Assembly (NCBI RefSeq): GCF_905220415.1
Contig: NC_059563.1
Span: forward strand, 1,560,001-1,624,000
Direction: 5' to 3'
From: Colias croceus
Lineage: Eukaryota; Arthropoda; Insecta; Lepidoptera; Pieridae
Length of the DNA: 64,000 bases
Every line of letters starts with the position of its first letter. Positions within the stretch are counted from its first letter, which is position 1. Shown here piece after piece: positions 37,001 to 48,739 of this stretch. The notes below the pieces were generated by a model. The model did not search any database, had not been told where the DNA came from, and saw only the letters and a program-made list of their open reading frames with translations. The translations under genes and the position numbers were made by a program.

Positions 37001-40000
37001 ATGCGCTACACAGACCAAAAAGTTTGAGACGATGTAATAAAAGTTTCACTTTAATATTTAAAAAAAAACGTATTGATACGTAGAAAAAATGACTAAAATT
37101 GTAGAAATGAAGATTAAATTAATTCAAAGAGCAGTAAAAATATGTAAAAGAAATCATGAAAACTATAAAAAATGCAGTATGTAACTGGAAGCATAAAAAA
37201 GGTAAGTTTCGAAAAAAATTTTTTTTACACACGTAAGAAGTGAAACTTCTTTATGACCTTATTTTTCAAAAAATAATTTACTATATGGAAAAATACGTCG
37301 ATAAGTCGATCGTGGTAGGGATAAGAAAAAGTTGTCGCGTAACGGAAAAATGTCACGCGTAACGAAAAAATGTTACACTAAATTTTTTTTCCAACCCCGA
37401 TAAAGAGGATTCACTTCAAAAAATATTTTATCACTATAATTCAAACAGAAATATGAACGTTTTCATAACTTATTGTTAAAAAAACATAGAATAAACTACA
37501 AAACGCTCTTTTTTATCAAATACATACAATAAAATCGTGAGGATTGTTACAAAAAACAATAAATAATTAAAAATACTTACCAATAATTGAGGAATAAGAA
37601 TCAACTTCCCAAAATAAAGTATATGAGACTGGTGATGCCTTATTCAACGCTGGCTCTACTTTAAATGATGCGATGTTTGGTACACCTGAATATTTAAAAA
37701 ATATTTTAATCTTACATGTATAATCAAAAAAGAAAAAAATGCATATATTTTGTTTAAAAATCACCATGAAACTGAATGAAATAAATACATACAACTTTTA
37801 TATAATATTAGATAACAATAAATTAGACATTTTTTTTATATATTTATGAAGAATAAAAAGCTCAAAAATTTCACAATATTTATTATTTTTGGAAAACTTG
37901 GGAGTATTTCAAGTTAGGGTGACCATGAATTTACCAGTAACTAGTTCACCTATTTACCAGTAAAAATACCATATTTAATACAATATTATCAAACACAATT
38001 TTATTATTGCTTAACACAGAAAAACAGCATAAAAATTAAAAAAATGAGAATAATATCTGAGCTTAAAATTAAATATTTTATGTTCATTATAAGTACAAGT
38101 AACATTAAATTATTTTAGGCTATAAATTTTAAGTTAACTGCCTTGCAAATTTAAATAAAATACTAAATTACCAAGTAATACGAAAAACAATCTACATATT
38201 ATTATCTATACATATAATAAATCTGTAGAAGAGTCAATTCTGTACATTGAAAATATTGAAAAAATAAATAAATAAATAATATGTTACAGGATCGATACCA
38301 AACCCAAATACGTGATTAAAAAAAAAATTTTCTGTCTGTCTGTCTGTATGCGAAGGCATCACGTGAAAACTAACGGTTCGATTTCGATGAAACTTGGTAT
38401 AATTATACCTTATTATCCTGGGCATAAAATAGGATACTTTTTATCACGGAAAAATAAGTAGAAAAAAAAAATCTTAATTTTTCCGCGCGGACGGAGTCGC
38501 GGGCGGAAGCTAGTACAGAATAAATCTCATCAAATACTGACCAGTAAGTTTAAAAGCAACATCAGCCATTCCAAGACTATTTTCCGCTCGAAATGTATAA
38601 TTTCCGAGATCGGATTTCCGAACTGTGCGGAAAATTAGTTGGTGTATATTATCTTGTACCATTATAACCACTCTGGAAGGAAATTTAATATTTATATGTT
38701 TTTAAAACAAATCATAAACTTAAATAGTATTTAAAAACATTATTATTATCATATTATTACAACATATAACGTGAAAATAATTGTAATAATATGATAATAA
38801 TGTTTTATCTTAACCATTCGATGTACATTCAAAACAACAAAATATATTATCATTCAGGAAAAGCAAAAGAATTTTTAATATCGGTCCAGTAATTTCAAGT
38901 CTATATGCATACAAAAAAACGTTTTCTTTATTTCATTCTATATAATATGCTATGACATATCAAAATCGAAAAATAATTTCTTTTGTAAAAACTAGCTTTT
39001 CGCCCGCGGCTTCGGCCGCATAGTCAACGAAAAACTTGCATCGTTTCCTTTACCGTCTAATTTTCGAGATAAAAACTATCCCATGCGTTAATCCAAGTTA
39101 GGGTAACTTGGATTAACGCATGGGATAGTTTTTTTTCTATATGTGTCCTAAATTTCATTGTAGTCGGTTCAGTAATATTTCCGTGAAAGAGCAACATACA
39201 TACACGTACATCCATCCTCCGAAACTTTCGCATTTATAAATTATAATATTAGTAGTATATACATTATACACAAAACTCACCGATCATCCAATTTAACAGG
39301 CTTCCCATCTCTAAACCAAGCGGTTCTAGCGGGCGGTATAGCGAACTCTAATTTCGCGGACAAAACCGCGCGCAAACCCACTGCCGTGTGAACGAAACTA
39401 CGATCTGTTGTTACTACTGGTGCGTCTGTTTGATATAAAGAATTTTTATTTTGTATATTCGTGTTTTAACATTTTGTATATAAATAACATACTGGATGTA
39501 GTTAATAAAAAAAAAGTTTGAACTTACAAATGTCAATCGAAGCAGTAATTTTTGTATTTACGAAGCGAACAACTACAAAGTATACAGAAACTAAACATTT
39601 TATCAAAATCACTCAGATTACAAATAAATAACTTCATTGTGTATATTAAATACTTAGACACAATGACCTATTATACTAGTAGACGCGGCATACGCCAACA
39701 TCATTGCACTAAAAAACAGCGTAATTAATACATACCTACTTACTAACGCATTATCACCAATACAGTTGTTCTCTCTTTCACTCTCACGCACGAGACATAA
39801 TACATGTCTCAGTCATGTACTAATATAATATATAATAACAACTGCCGATTAAAATACAAAAAGAACGTCCAGCCACGACGCTGAATGGTGCGTGACTAAG
39901 TGAAACTCGGGCACTTACCTGAGTTTTTTCTTGCCAAAATAGAGAGCGGGTAACGTATCTAGCTCTTTTATATATCATAGCTTAGACATATATTTTTCCG

Positions 40001-43000
40001 TAGATTAAGTACCTAAATTGCACATACTTTTTCCTATTTTTATGCCAATTTAAAAACCAACAAATACATACCATGAATAACAACATTTATCGACGCTTTC
40101 ACGGGATCACCGACTCCATTATTCACAGTACATTCATAAACACCAGCCAACGATCTGTGTTCAGCGCGGAATCGAATCCGCGACCTGTGGTCCAGTAGTG
40201 CCATGGGTGCTCCCTTAAAAACATTTAATGTATTCTTAGGGATTTTAAATCAACCTAGAAAGTTTTATTCCTTACAAAATGATTTAACATTCATCACGTA
40301 ATCATAATCGACTCAAAATAATAATTAACACAACTAAACGTCCAAGAGCTAAACACAAAGTGTGTCAAATCCGCTGTTCAACTCATTTATATAACCTCCC
40401 ACCCGGTTCGGCTTCCAAAGAGGGGATTTGTTTGTAAGAGTATATTAAAATCTGATTCATATTTTTATAAAAACCTATAATAAAGAACGTGAGAATATTT
40501 TGTGATGATCGAAACTCGTACATGTAATTTTGTTTTGCTTTCATTAATTCGCAAAACAAAATGTATCTTTATACGTGAAACAGACATTTTATGCTATTTT
40601 TGTCTTATTTTTTTTTATCCGACTTTAAAAAAGGAGGTGGTTATAATTCGGCCGGTATATATTTTTTAGTTCGTCAATTCGTTAGATGATTTCATTAAAA
40701 CGCAATATAAATTAGGATTTATTTTCAAATTAAATTCCACCAACAACACAAAACACATTACAACCACACATTTCTTCATAAGTGCTATATTACATAGTAT
40801 TTTCTAGTGTTTGATTTAATTTATAAATGCAATAATACATACATTCTTACTCCAATCGACGACTGGTTGCGGAGTCCCAGTAGTCTCACAGCCGATATCG
40901 ACGTAGTCACCCTTGCGGACTTCGACGAAACCATCGTCTGGTATTGTTTTTACTGTTGGTGCGTCTGAATAACATTTTTTGTTGTTTACTAGGTATTATA
41001 TATTTTATCAAAAGCAGTTATTTGTTAAAAAAACGCAAACTCGCAATGGCTAAGCACTTGCCTATTATTTACAACTAGGTTCCCGCATAAACCCGCATAG
41101 TTCCCGTTCCCGTGGGATTTCCGGGTTTGCGTCATTTTCCCGGGATAAAAAGTAGCCTATGTCCTTTCTCGGGTATCAAAATATCTCCATAGCAAATTTC
41201 ATGAAAATTGGTTCAGTAGTTTAGGCATGATTGAGTAACAGACAGACAGACAGAGTACTTTCGCATTTTTAATATTAGTATGGATTTTTCAGAGAATAGA
41301 AAAAATCAATCACGAGGCGGGATTCCACCACAAAAATGGTCACGATATTTTTTATTGAAAAACATTTAAATTGTACTTACATTGAACTTCTATTGTGTGT
41401 GTTTGTCTGATTGGACCCCACGGCTCTGGTCGGATAACCTAAAACCAAATGAATACTTAAATCAAAATAAAATATTCTTAAGCATAAATGGCTAAACAAA
41501 AAATATTTTCAATCCTTGGTTAAAATTTATTCGTCCAATATAAGTATTACACGAACATTTTAAAATGTCACCTGTAAACTGTCAAATACGGACAATTAGA
41601 ATACATTTTTGAAATGGTAGTTTAATACGTTATTCGATGAATAAGTTTTAACCAACGATTGATAAATCAGCCCTAATAAAAATTAAAGTTTTATTTACTC
41701 TAAATTACTGCAAAAATTGATATTTATAGGAGATAGGGAAACTATGTAAGTATATTACGTATAAACTATCTCTGGAACTACTACATCATTTTTGATTATA
41801 TTTAACCAGTACAAATTTATCTAATTAAAAAAGAAAATATTTTTTAACTTCATATACGCATCAGAATTATGCATGCACGCTTAGGAAACAAATAATTGTC
41901 TTAATAAAAGGAAGTCTAATTAAGCTCCGAGCTTAATTACAACTTAGTGGGATGCCATGCCAGACATCGTTCGGTTACTAATTTTATACTTAGCAACTTA
42001 CTACTTACTCGTACCACGCGAGTAATAAAATTAAATTGTATAGGAAGTAGATAGTAATAAATAATAGTAGTAAATAACTTAGAATATGTAAGTAATATTT
42101 GATTGGTTTCAGGTTTCAAGTAATCAAGTATATTCTGTGGTAGAGGCCTAAATTATTGATTGGGCCTAAATGATCGGCCGTCATTGTTGATGTTTATTCA
42201 TAACTAGCTGCTCCCCGCGGTTTCACCCCCGTGGCCCCATTCCTGTTGGTCGTAGCGTGATGATATATAGCCTATAACCTTCCTCGATAAATGGGCTATC
42301 TAACACCGAAAGAATTTTTCAAATCGGACCAGTAGTTCCCGAGATTAGCGTGTTCAAACAAACAAACAAACTCTTCAGCTTTATAACAGCTGTATAGAAA
42401 TCACCGTAGTGGCGGCAAATATCGACCATCATTCGTTGGGCCAACGCTGCCCATCATGAAGAGACATCACAACAACATACAATTTTTTACGCAATATCTC
42501 GATCTATTTTTATACTGTTTCCCAAAATTAAACACTTGAAGTCATCACAAAGCAGTTTAACAAATTGATTAATTGTGTAATCGGCTCTTAGAACTATCAG
42601 CGAATTTATACAACTAGTGATGTGGGAGTGCCGATATCGATATCGATAAAATATGTTTTTTTTTACTTCTAGGTAGATAGATCAAGTAAGTGAATTGTAT
42701 TGGTAATATTATTTAAATGTAATGTTATTATTTCATTCTTTTCATCAAATTAATTTTAAGAGAAGTTCATTTTAATTCTGATAATAGGACGGACTATATT
42801 ATTAATTATTATGTAGGCTTTGAAAATTTAAACAAAATGCTTAAATTTCTTATTATTACTTTGGTTTAGTATTTTATTTAAAATTATTGGTTATTTTATT
42901 AAATTGTTATTAAATTGATAGTGTTACATTAATCACAAAATAGTGGGTCCAAAAATGAAGAAACGAGATCACAGATAATAGCTATTGTAGCAAGTTATCT

Positions 43001-46000
43001 GTGTTAAGTGGTAACAATTTTATAAAATACTTTAGTTTGAATTCCATCAATATCTAGTTAAATTTAAGCTTATCTGAATGCCACGTGGGTAATATTTCTT
43101 TTAAATTATTACATATAATATGTTCGATATAATACAGTGTTTATCGACAAATCCCAGCAGCAAGCACACCACTATCAACAAATTGCTCTTAGTTTAGATC
43201 GAAGGGCGGTAGAAGCTCAAATTAATTGCTTGGTGTTTCGCAACTGAAATTGTTACTATTTTGGTGTTTTTTATTAAATGATATAGCCTGGTTTCTCACA
43301 ATGATTAGATAAAACTTGTTAAACTAGGTTGGACTAAGAATGACCGACAAATATAAAATAGACTATACCTACTAGCTACTAGTATATTATTCTGTGACTA
43401 TATCATCTATATCTATTATGTGTGTTGTGTACAACTGTACCTTCATGTCAATTATAAGATTGCTTAATACCTAAATAATAAACAGCTTAATAAGGTAAAC
43501 TGTAGGGGTTTGGTACGTAAATCGTATTTTTTCAAATTACGTTTGATACTTAATTGAAACAAAGTTCATTGAATCGACATTGAAGAGAAAAGACAAGCAT
43601 ACAAACAAACTCACTTTCCAATTCATAATATGAGTTAAGATTAGTATGAATTTTGGGATGTAACGATACCGATACCGATATATCGGCTGATATAATCGGT
43701 ATCGCCGATTATAAAACAACCGATATCGAAATTAAACAATTCAAAAAGCGCACGCGGACTTTCTGTTTTCTGAATAAATATCTACCAATAGTAAGTGATA
43801 TAAGTAGGGATTTGGCGTTTTTATTTTAAAAAATTATATTAACAGTCGAGTCTCTGTTGGTGTAGGTAACTTTTATGCATAATAATTGCATAATTTATTA
43901 TTTATGCCATCGATATCGGTATCGATATCGCCGATTATTTAATATAAATATCGGCGGTGTATCGGCAAAATCATGTATCGTTACATCACTAATTAATATC
44001 AATTAGGATAATATTAATTAGTATTAGTATTTTAGTAAGGATTAATATTACTATAATATTTTAACATACCTCACAAGTATAATCAGCGCTATCTTTCGCG
44101 TTCAACTCATCTATTTGCAGACTGAAGTTAGCGTGCATTCTCGTCCTAGGAGGTAAGAGGTGGTGTGGTATGTCACTGTCACCAAGCAGGGATTTGTCTT
44201 TGTACCAACGGATTCGGAGTTTCGCTTCTGTAAATAAATTTTAGGCAACATTATAAAACGGGAATATATAAGTCTATGTCGCAGGGAAATTTCACTGGGA
44301 AATCACGGGGAATGTTGAAACCACCTTGTTTACTCGTAACATTGCCCTAAACAAATCTAGTTATTGCAGATTTATCAAATAAAAAAAGAGCGTGTGTGCC
44401 GCGCGGCGAGCACACGAGTCAGAAGTGAAACTTCTTTGGCAAGATTAAAAAATACCAAAATCGTCGTCTTACTCAATGAAGTGACGGTATTTCCATGACG
44501 CGATCATGAAATTTTACTCTCAACGCGCCTAAAGAAGTTTCACTTCAAAAAAATACTCCTAGTATCGTTCAGTAAGTTTAAACTAACTGGTAGGTACCTA
44601 CACCAATCAAGAAGTCAAAAAAGTCCTCCGCCACGTATGTCTGTATGTTTGTTCGCGATGAACTCAAAAACTACTGCACCAGTTTTCATTCTATTCTAGC
44701 TTTTAGCTAGCTTTACATTCTTTCGTGATTATTAAATACGTAGCGGTCGCTAAGAAATATACGTTTATCATAATATTATGTATTAATAATTTTAATAAAA
44801 ATAAATTTCAATACCATTCAAGTGTTTTATTTATACCTATTCCTTTTCTCGTAAATTCTTCCACACCAAGATCATACAATTAAATAGTTGAATATAGGAA
44901 GAGGACTATAAATTCGTTGTCGACCCTTCACAATTGGGATACAAAGATCAAATCTGTCCTTCCTGTAGTGTTGAATCGTTTGATCTATGGTGTCAAAGAT
45001 TATACGCAGATGTGACGTTTTTAGGTTTAAGTAGAGACATCTGTAAGTAGTAAGTAAATAACAGATATTCGTTTTAAAGAGTATAGTTAATTATTGATAA
45101 GATTTTTTTGGTATTTTAATTTAGATCATCACTAGGTAAATTCAAAGAATGAAAAGATCAAATCTGTCCTTCGTAAAAAATAACGTCTTAAGTTTTTAAT
45201 GGTTTTGTATTCAAAACCATTAAAAAACTGCGTATTTCTTTCTTGCTTACATTGTTGCTTGCTGTAAATCTTTTTATACGTATTTTAAAACAACCGCCGA
45301 CTTAAATCCATAAAATACATAATATAGTGCATTTCATACATTCCATATTATAATAGAGTTTTTACAAGAACCTTGTAATAAATTATCACTGGAGCGTGTT
45401 CCACACAAAAATGTTGAGCCATTGTGTACTCTTTTGTCTGTATGTTACAAGCGTATCTGATTAGTAGCGAATTACACGTTTAAAAGTTATTTTTATTACA
45501 TTTAGTTTAACTACAAAAACACGGATTTAGTTTAACAATCAACGTTTCTATTATTGTTGTAAGATTTTTTCGTCTTGAATAATATAACATTATACTTACC
45601 TTAGCATAATACATAGTACCTATATAGGTACTATTCTAGATAATAGGTAGGAATCTACTTATGCTACTTAATAGTAGTTACTTATAAGAATTTTGAGAAA
45701 AACGCAAATAAGTCTGGAATTATTTTACACGATTTTAAAAATACTTTCATGTTATTATTATTTTCATATTCTTTCATACCTACTTTATTGTAAAAAATAA
45801 ACTCTGACCGTCCCTATATGTACCTATGTTTCAATTTTTACCCAACGGATTTTGATTTTTGAAACAGTTTTTTTTTATTAATAGAGTGATTCAAGAGGAA
45901 TGTAGTTTGTTACGTTTTTACAGCTGTAGAAGTTGCGCGCGGAAAGCTCAGCTCAAATTCAAAAGCGCTTCTAAATAAACTTTAGATGATGAAATAAATG

Positions 46001-47453
46001 TTTCAAATATGTATTACATTATAGAACATTTGAGAAGGATGGTGGTTTTTTGTTCTTGATCCAACACGCAAGTACAACCGCAAAACAATAATGTATTAAG
46101 TTTTATTTTAAATCAAGGTTTATACATTATTTATATTAATCGTTTTCAATTTCAACAAAATATATTCAGCCTTTTATAACTAATCCCGTAAAATATAAAA
46201 AATATTATAGCACCAAATTAAGTAAGTGTAAATTACTTTCATTTCAACAAAATTTAATGGAGTGTAATTATACAGATTCTACCATTAGGTACTATAATAA
46301 TAGACAGACCATTTATTTACAGAAAAGTTAATTACGCTATAAGTAACTACCTAAGAACATGAACTCGACAAAATTAAAATAAATACCATCTCACTATTAA
46401 ATTTAAAATAATGATGATTGTGCAGTAATTTTTGAATAGATAAACATTATCTTACTTCGATTAACATAATTTCAATTTGTTTTATAGTCCGTGCTCTACC
46501 GGCGCCATCTTTAATTGGATAGACATGATAATTTTCAAACGCGTTTCAAATAAACAACAATAGGCCTGCGACGTTTCTCGTGATATTACTGTGATAATTT
46601 AATCGTATTCATAACTGATTTTTGGATAATCTTCATAAAACTACATTCAAAGTGATTAGTATACAAACATAATATGAACGTGCCTATTAAAAATATTAAT
46701 TTTGCCCGCGGCTTCGCTCGAGTTTATTTAAATCTTTATTTGAAAAAATCAAGCCCAAAAAATCAATTAAGAGGGGGTGAAAGTTTTTAGCCATGGTATC
46801 GTACGCGTGTGAAACCGTGGGGCAATAAAAGTATAAAAAATATCATCATACTTACACAAACATACACATACTGTGCATACACATTACACATAGGTAGTTA
46901 CCTACTTTACATTTGTAAGAAATGCATTGTATCAGAATTATAATTTTAACACAATCATGTTAATTATGTTTTACACTTTTGTAGGTAATTAAATATTCTA
47001 TTCAATAGTCGATAAACAATGTTTGGTCAATTTCGTTTTATGACTTTTAATATCAATCTTCAAAAATGGGAAATCGATTCATTAAAACATACGGGAAAAT
47101 TTACACTTACTTTCTATACCTACCCAAACGAAAATCAAATAAATGCGTTGCGTAAGTACCTACCTACGAAAAATGTAATACAAAACCAACAAGAGCCCTA
47201 TCTTTAAATGGTTAGATATTCTTACCACATAGAACTTGCATAGAACCCAATCTCGGACTAAATTAAAAAAAATGTACTTCTTTCAGAGGCTCTTTCCATA
47301 AGATTATAAAATGATCGAAAAGTAGCTTTTATTATCTATACATATAATAAATCTGTAGAAGGGTCAATTCTGTACATTGAAAATATTGAAAAAGTAAATA
47401 GCAGGGGGTGTTACTGGATCGATACCAAGCCCAAATATGTGATTAAAAAAATT

Positions 47454-47484
<31 letters not shown>

Positions 47485-48455
47485 TTCGTATGTTCAGGCA
47501 TCACGTGAAAACTAACGGTTCGATTTCGATGAAACTTGGTATAATTATATCTTATTATCCTGGGCATAAAATAGGATACTTTTTATCCCGGAAAAATATG
47601 TAGAAAAAAAAATATCTTAATTTTTCTTAATTTCTCCGCGCGGACGGAGTCGCGGGCGGAAACTAGTTTCTGAATATTTTCGGTGGTGTATATAGTTACA
47701 TAGAGATAATCGAATAATTTTCATAAATTTTGTGATTGTTTTTTAAATATCTAACGCATAGGTACCTTACGTTCTATCATAGAAATTCGTTTTATTCAGA
47801 ATAAAGTTATAAATCGTACATGATAATCATTTCAAATTTTGATAAACTGGTACAAATGAAAATTATGTCTATTGTGTTAAAATTATTTAAATAATTAAGA
47901 TATACCGACCTAATATTATAATTTACTTAGGTACTTCATACTTGCCTATGCCTTCCATCGTATTCGCTCACGTAAGTGTTTTCGCGTTATCGACTACGCG
48001 ATGTCGAGCAATTTTGTTAAAAATTTTACACGCCAAATGCCAATTACAAATTTATCTGCACAGTAAATTATCACAAGATATTTGCAAAGAATCGTAAATA
48101 GAACGATATTTAATACAAAAACAAAAAAGTTAGCTCAAGCTTTATTCAAAACGTAAAATGTGTGGAAATGTAGGTACAGGTGAAAATTTTTACTGTTTAT
48201 ATGAAGGTTCATATTGATGTGAAAATGTGCGGTGTACATTAAATACATTTTTGTGCCATACAATATACGGATACTTAATATTCATTATTATTAGTTAAAT
48301 GTAAAGAAAAGAATATACAAACCGGTGTCATCGATGTAACAAGGAAGCAACACTGTATCATTTTCATATGTTTTCACAACAACTGGAACACTTTTGAATA
48401 CTTTTTCACTAATCACCTGAGTAACAATTAACAAAATAATAACTTTGCTTAACAT
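34093..48455 (-). CDS. GPI-anchored Ig/FN3 cell-surface protein (wrapper/klingon-like), twelve exons
   Basis: Exons in transcript order: 48455-48323, 44227-44070, 41438-41381, 40964-40851, 40209-40072, 39425-39281, 38672-38542, 37685-37581, 36475-36353, 35685-35604, 35032-34980, 34289-34093. They total 1437 nt (478 aa). A signal peptide (MLSKVIILLIVTQVIS) is followed by Ig1 (C39-C96, DSADYTC), Ig2 (C142-C181, SLAGVYEC), Ig3 (about 201-292) and one FN3 domain (about 293-414, with GLTPSTVYEAIV). An acidic stalk and a hydrophobic C-terminus (WSFAAIFIAILSIMLR) after SNG suggest a GPI signal. Three Ig plus FN3 plus GPI is the layout of Drosophila wrapper and klingon, neural and glial adhesion molecules; I cannot tell which is orthologous. 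Ig3 lacks both disulfide cysteines. The 40209 acceptor was chosen on phase (GGAG|CA) and leaves Ig2 short, so it is the least certain junction. Noncoding upstream exons are possible. Confidence 0.88.
34326..34514 (+). mobile_element. Helitron-like element, CTACATAGTATA subfamily
   Basis: TTTGTATGCTTAAATCTTTA, AGATAGAGTGATTCAAGAGG and GGCGAAGCCGCGGGCGG...GCTAG; shared with 36491-36807. Confidence 0.68.
34617..34838 (-). mobile_element. Helitron-like element
   Basis: CTAGGTTTCTGCCC at the left, then GCGGGCGGAGCCG reversed; CATTTATAATATTAGTAGGA at the right. Confidence 0.76.
35344..35532 (+). mobile_element. Helitron-like element
   Basis: TCTATGCTAATATTAAAAAG to GCGGGTGAAACCGCGTAGCA...GCTAG|T, in the intron after the 35685-35604 exon's acceptor. 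Confidence 0.78.
36048..36330. mobile_element. MITE with ~45-bp inverted ends
   Basis: AAAGAGCGTGTGTGACGAGC, then ACACGTGTCAGAAGTGAAAC, at the left. The inverse (AGTTTCACTTCTGACACGTG, then CACACACGCTCTTTTTT) is at the right. The interior has GTCATTATGGCAATACCGTC. Its ORFs are by-products. Confidence 0.82.
36491..36807. mobile_element. Two Helitron-like copies head to head
   Basis: A minus copy (from about 36511, ACCGCCCGCGGCTTCGCCCG) and a plus copy (to 36807, GCGGGCGAAGCCGCGGGCG...GCTAG) share a CTACATAGTATA / TACTATGTAG centre near 36620. They form an imperfect palindrome of about 310 bp. Confidence 0.7.
36905..37056. mobile_element. MITE-like inverted repeat (AAAGTGAAACTTTT)
   Basis: GGTAAAAGTGAAACTTTTTT at the left and AATAAAAGTTTCACTTT at the right; a diverged relative of the GAAGTGAAACTTC family. 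Confidence 0.5.
37226..37424. mobile_element. MITE, GAAGTGAAACTTC family
   Basis: ACACACGTAAGAAGTGAAAC to AGGATTCACTTCAAAA with the CGCGTAACGGAAAAATGT interior. That interior is partly duplicated here. Confidence 0.75.
38205..38513 (+). mobile_element. Helitron-like element, GGACGGAGTCGCGGG subfamily
   Basis: TCTATACATATAATAAATCT to CGCGGACGGAGTCGCGGGCG...GCTAG|T; ends 29 bp before the 38542 exon border. Confidence 0.8.
38738..38813. repeat. Inverted repeat in Ig/FN3 gene intron
   Basis: AACATTATTATTATCATATT + ATTACAA and its near-perfect reverse complement flank a loop of about 22 bp. Confidence 0.75.
38992..39257 (-). mobile_element. Helitron-like element with internal inverted duplication
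   Basis: CTAGCTTTTCGCCCGCGGCT at the left and CATTTATAAATTATAATATT at the right. Inside lies a perfect 30-bp inverted repeat (see the 39068-39132 finding). Confidence 0.75.
40234..40440. mobile_element. Uninterrupted copy of the 23469-23990 element
   Basis: TTAGGGATTTTAAATC, CCTTACAAAATGATTTAACA and ATAATAATTAACACAACTAA match without the CCGACTTCAAA insertion found in the other copy. Confidence 0.65.
40612..40672. mobile_element. Fragment of the CCGACTTCAAA element
   Basis: CCGACTTTAAAAAAGGAGGT and TTCGGCCGGTATATATTTTT. Confidence 0.5.
41075..41284 (-). mobile_element. Helitron-like element
   Basis: CTAGGTTCCCGCATAAACCC at the left and CATTTTTAATATTAGTATGG at the right. It is followed at 41290-41330 by a fragment of the tRNA-derived element (AATCACGAGGCGGGATT). 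Confidence 0.75.
41506..41675. mobile_element. MITE with ATTTTTCAATCGTTGGTTAA ends
   Basis: TTTTCAATCCTTGGTTAAAA to TTTTAACCAACGATTGATAA + ATCAGCCCTA. Confidence 0.75.
42204..42398 (-). mobile_element. Helitron-like element
   Basis: CTAGCTGCTCCCCGCGGTTT at the left and CAAACTCTTCAGCTTTATAA at the right. Confidence 0.78.
43654..43991. mobile_element. hAT-like MITE rich in CGATAT
   Basis: Terminal GATGTAACGATAC and GTATCGTTACATC are a perfect 13-bp inverted pair. The interior is made of CGATATCGG-type palindromes. A solo related end (AGTGATGTGGGAGTGCCGAT) lies at about 42615. The hAT assignment is inferred from TIR style only. Confidence 0.65.
44388..44552. mobile_element. MITE, AGAGCGTGTGTG family
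   Basis: AAAAGAGCGTGTGTGCCGCG and AGTCAGAAGTGAAACTTCTT to CCTAAAGAAGTTTCACTTC; same family as 36048-36330. Confidence 0.7.
44600..47330. other. Large intron 1 of the Ig/FN3 gene, mostly unique AT-rich DNA
   Basis: I see no exon with Ig-like content. Only eroded Helitron-like pieces (near 44640, 45820 and 46700) and no other element with clear ends are visible. The frame at 47019-47207 is unrecognised. Confidence 0.4.
47335..47666 (+). mobile_element. Helitron-like element, GGACGGAGTCGCGGG subfamily
   Basis: TCTATACATATAATAAATCT, (GTCT)n microsatellite, ending GGACGGAGTCGCGGGCGG...ACTAG|T. Highly similar to 26642 and 38205. Confidence 0.8.
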
Positions 48456-48555
48456 TTTTGTTCATGGACTTTTTTTTTCTTTTATAAGAAAACAGTTGAC
48501 ATAACTTGCCGCTAAAATTTAAAATTTTGACAGTTCCAAAAAGGTTTTATTTAAT

Positions 48556-48735
48556 TTAGGGCCGATTTTTCAACGCTTGGATAAAACTTATTTGTCGAAT
48601 AATGTATAAAACTACCATTTTAAAAACGTATTCTAATTGCCCGTATTTGACAGTTTACGTGACATTTGAATATTATCGTGTAATACTTTATTGGACGGAT
48701 AAGTTTTATCCAAGCATTGAAAAATCAGCTCTTAA
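48556..48735. mobile_element. MITE with ATTTTTCAA...GG inverted ends
   Basis: AGGGCCGATTTTTCAACGCT to AAGCATTGAAAAATCAGCTC, about 100 bp upstream of the Ig/FN3 start codon. Confidence 0.75.
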
Positions 48736-48739
48736 TTGA

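Noticed and set aside
14310..47480. Possible CRISPR-like direct repeats
   Set aside because: Recurrent short motifs are transposon copies and microsatellites without uniform spacers; the genome is eukaryotic.
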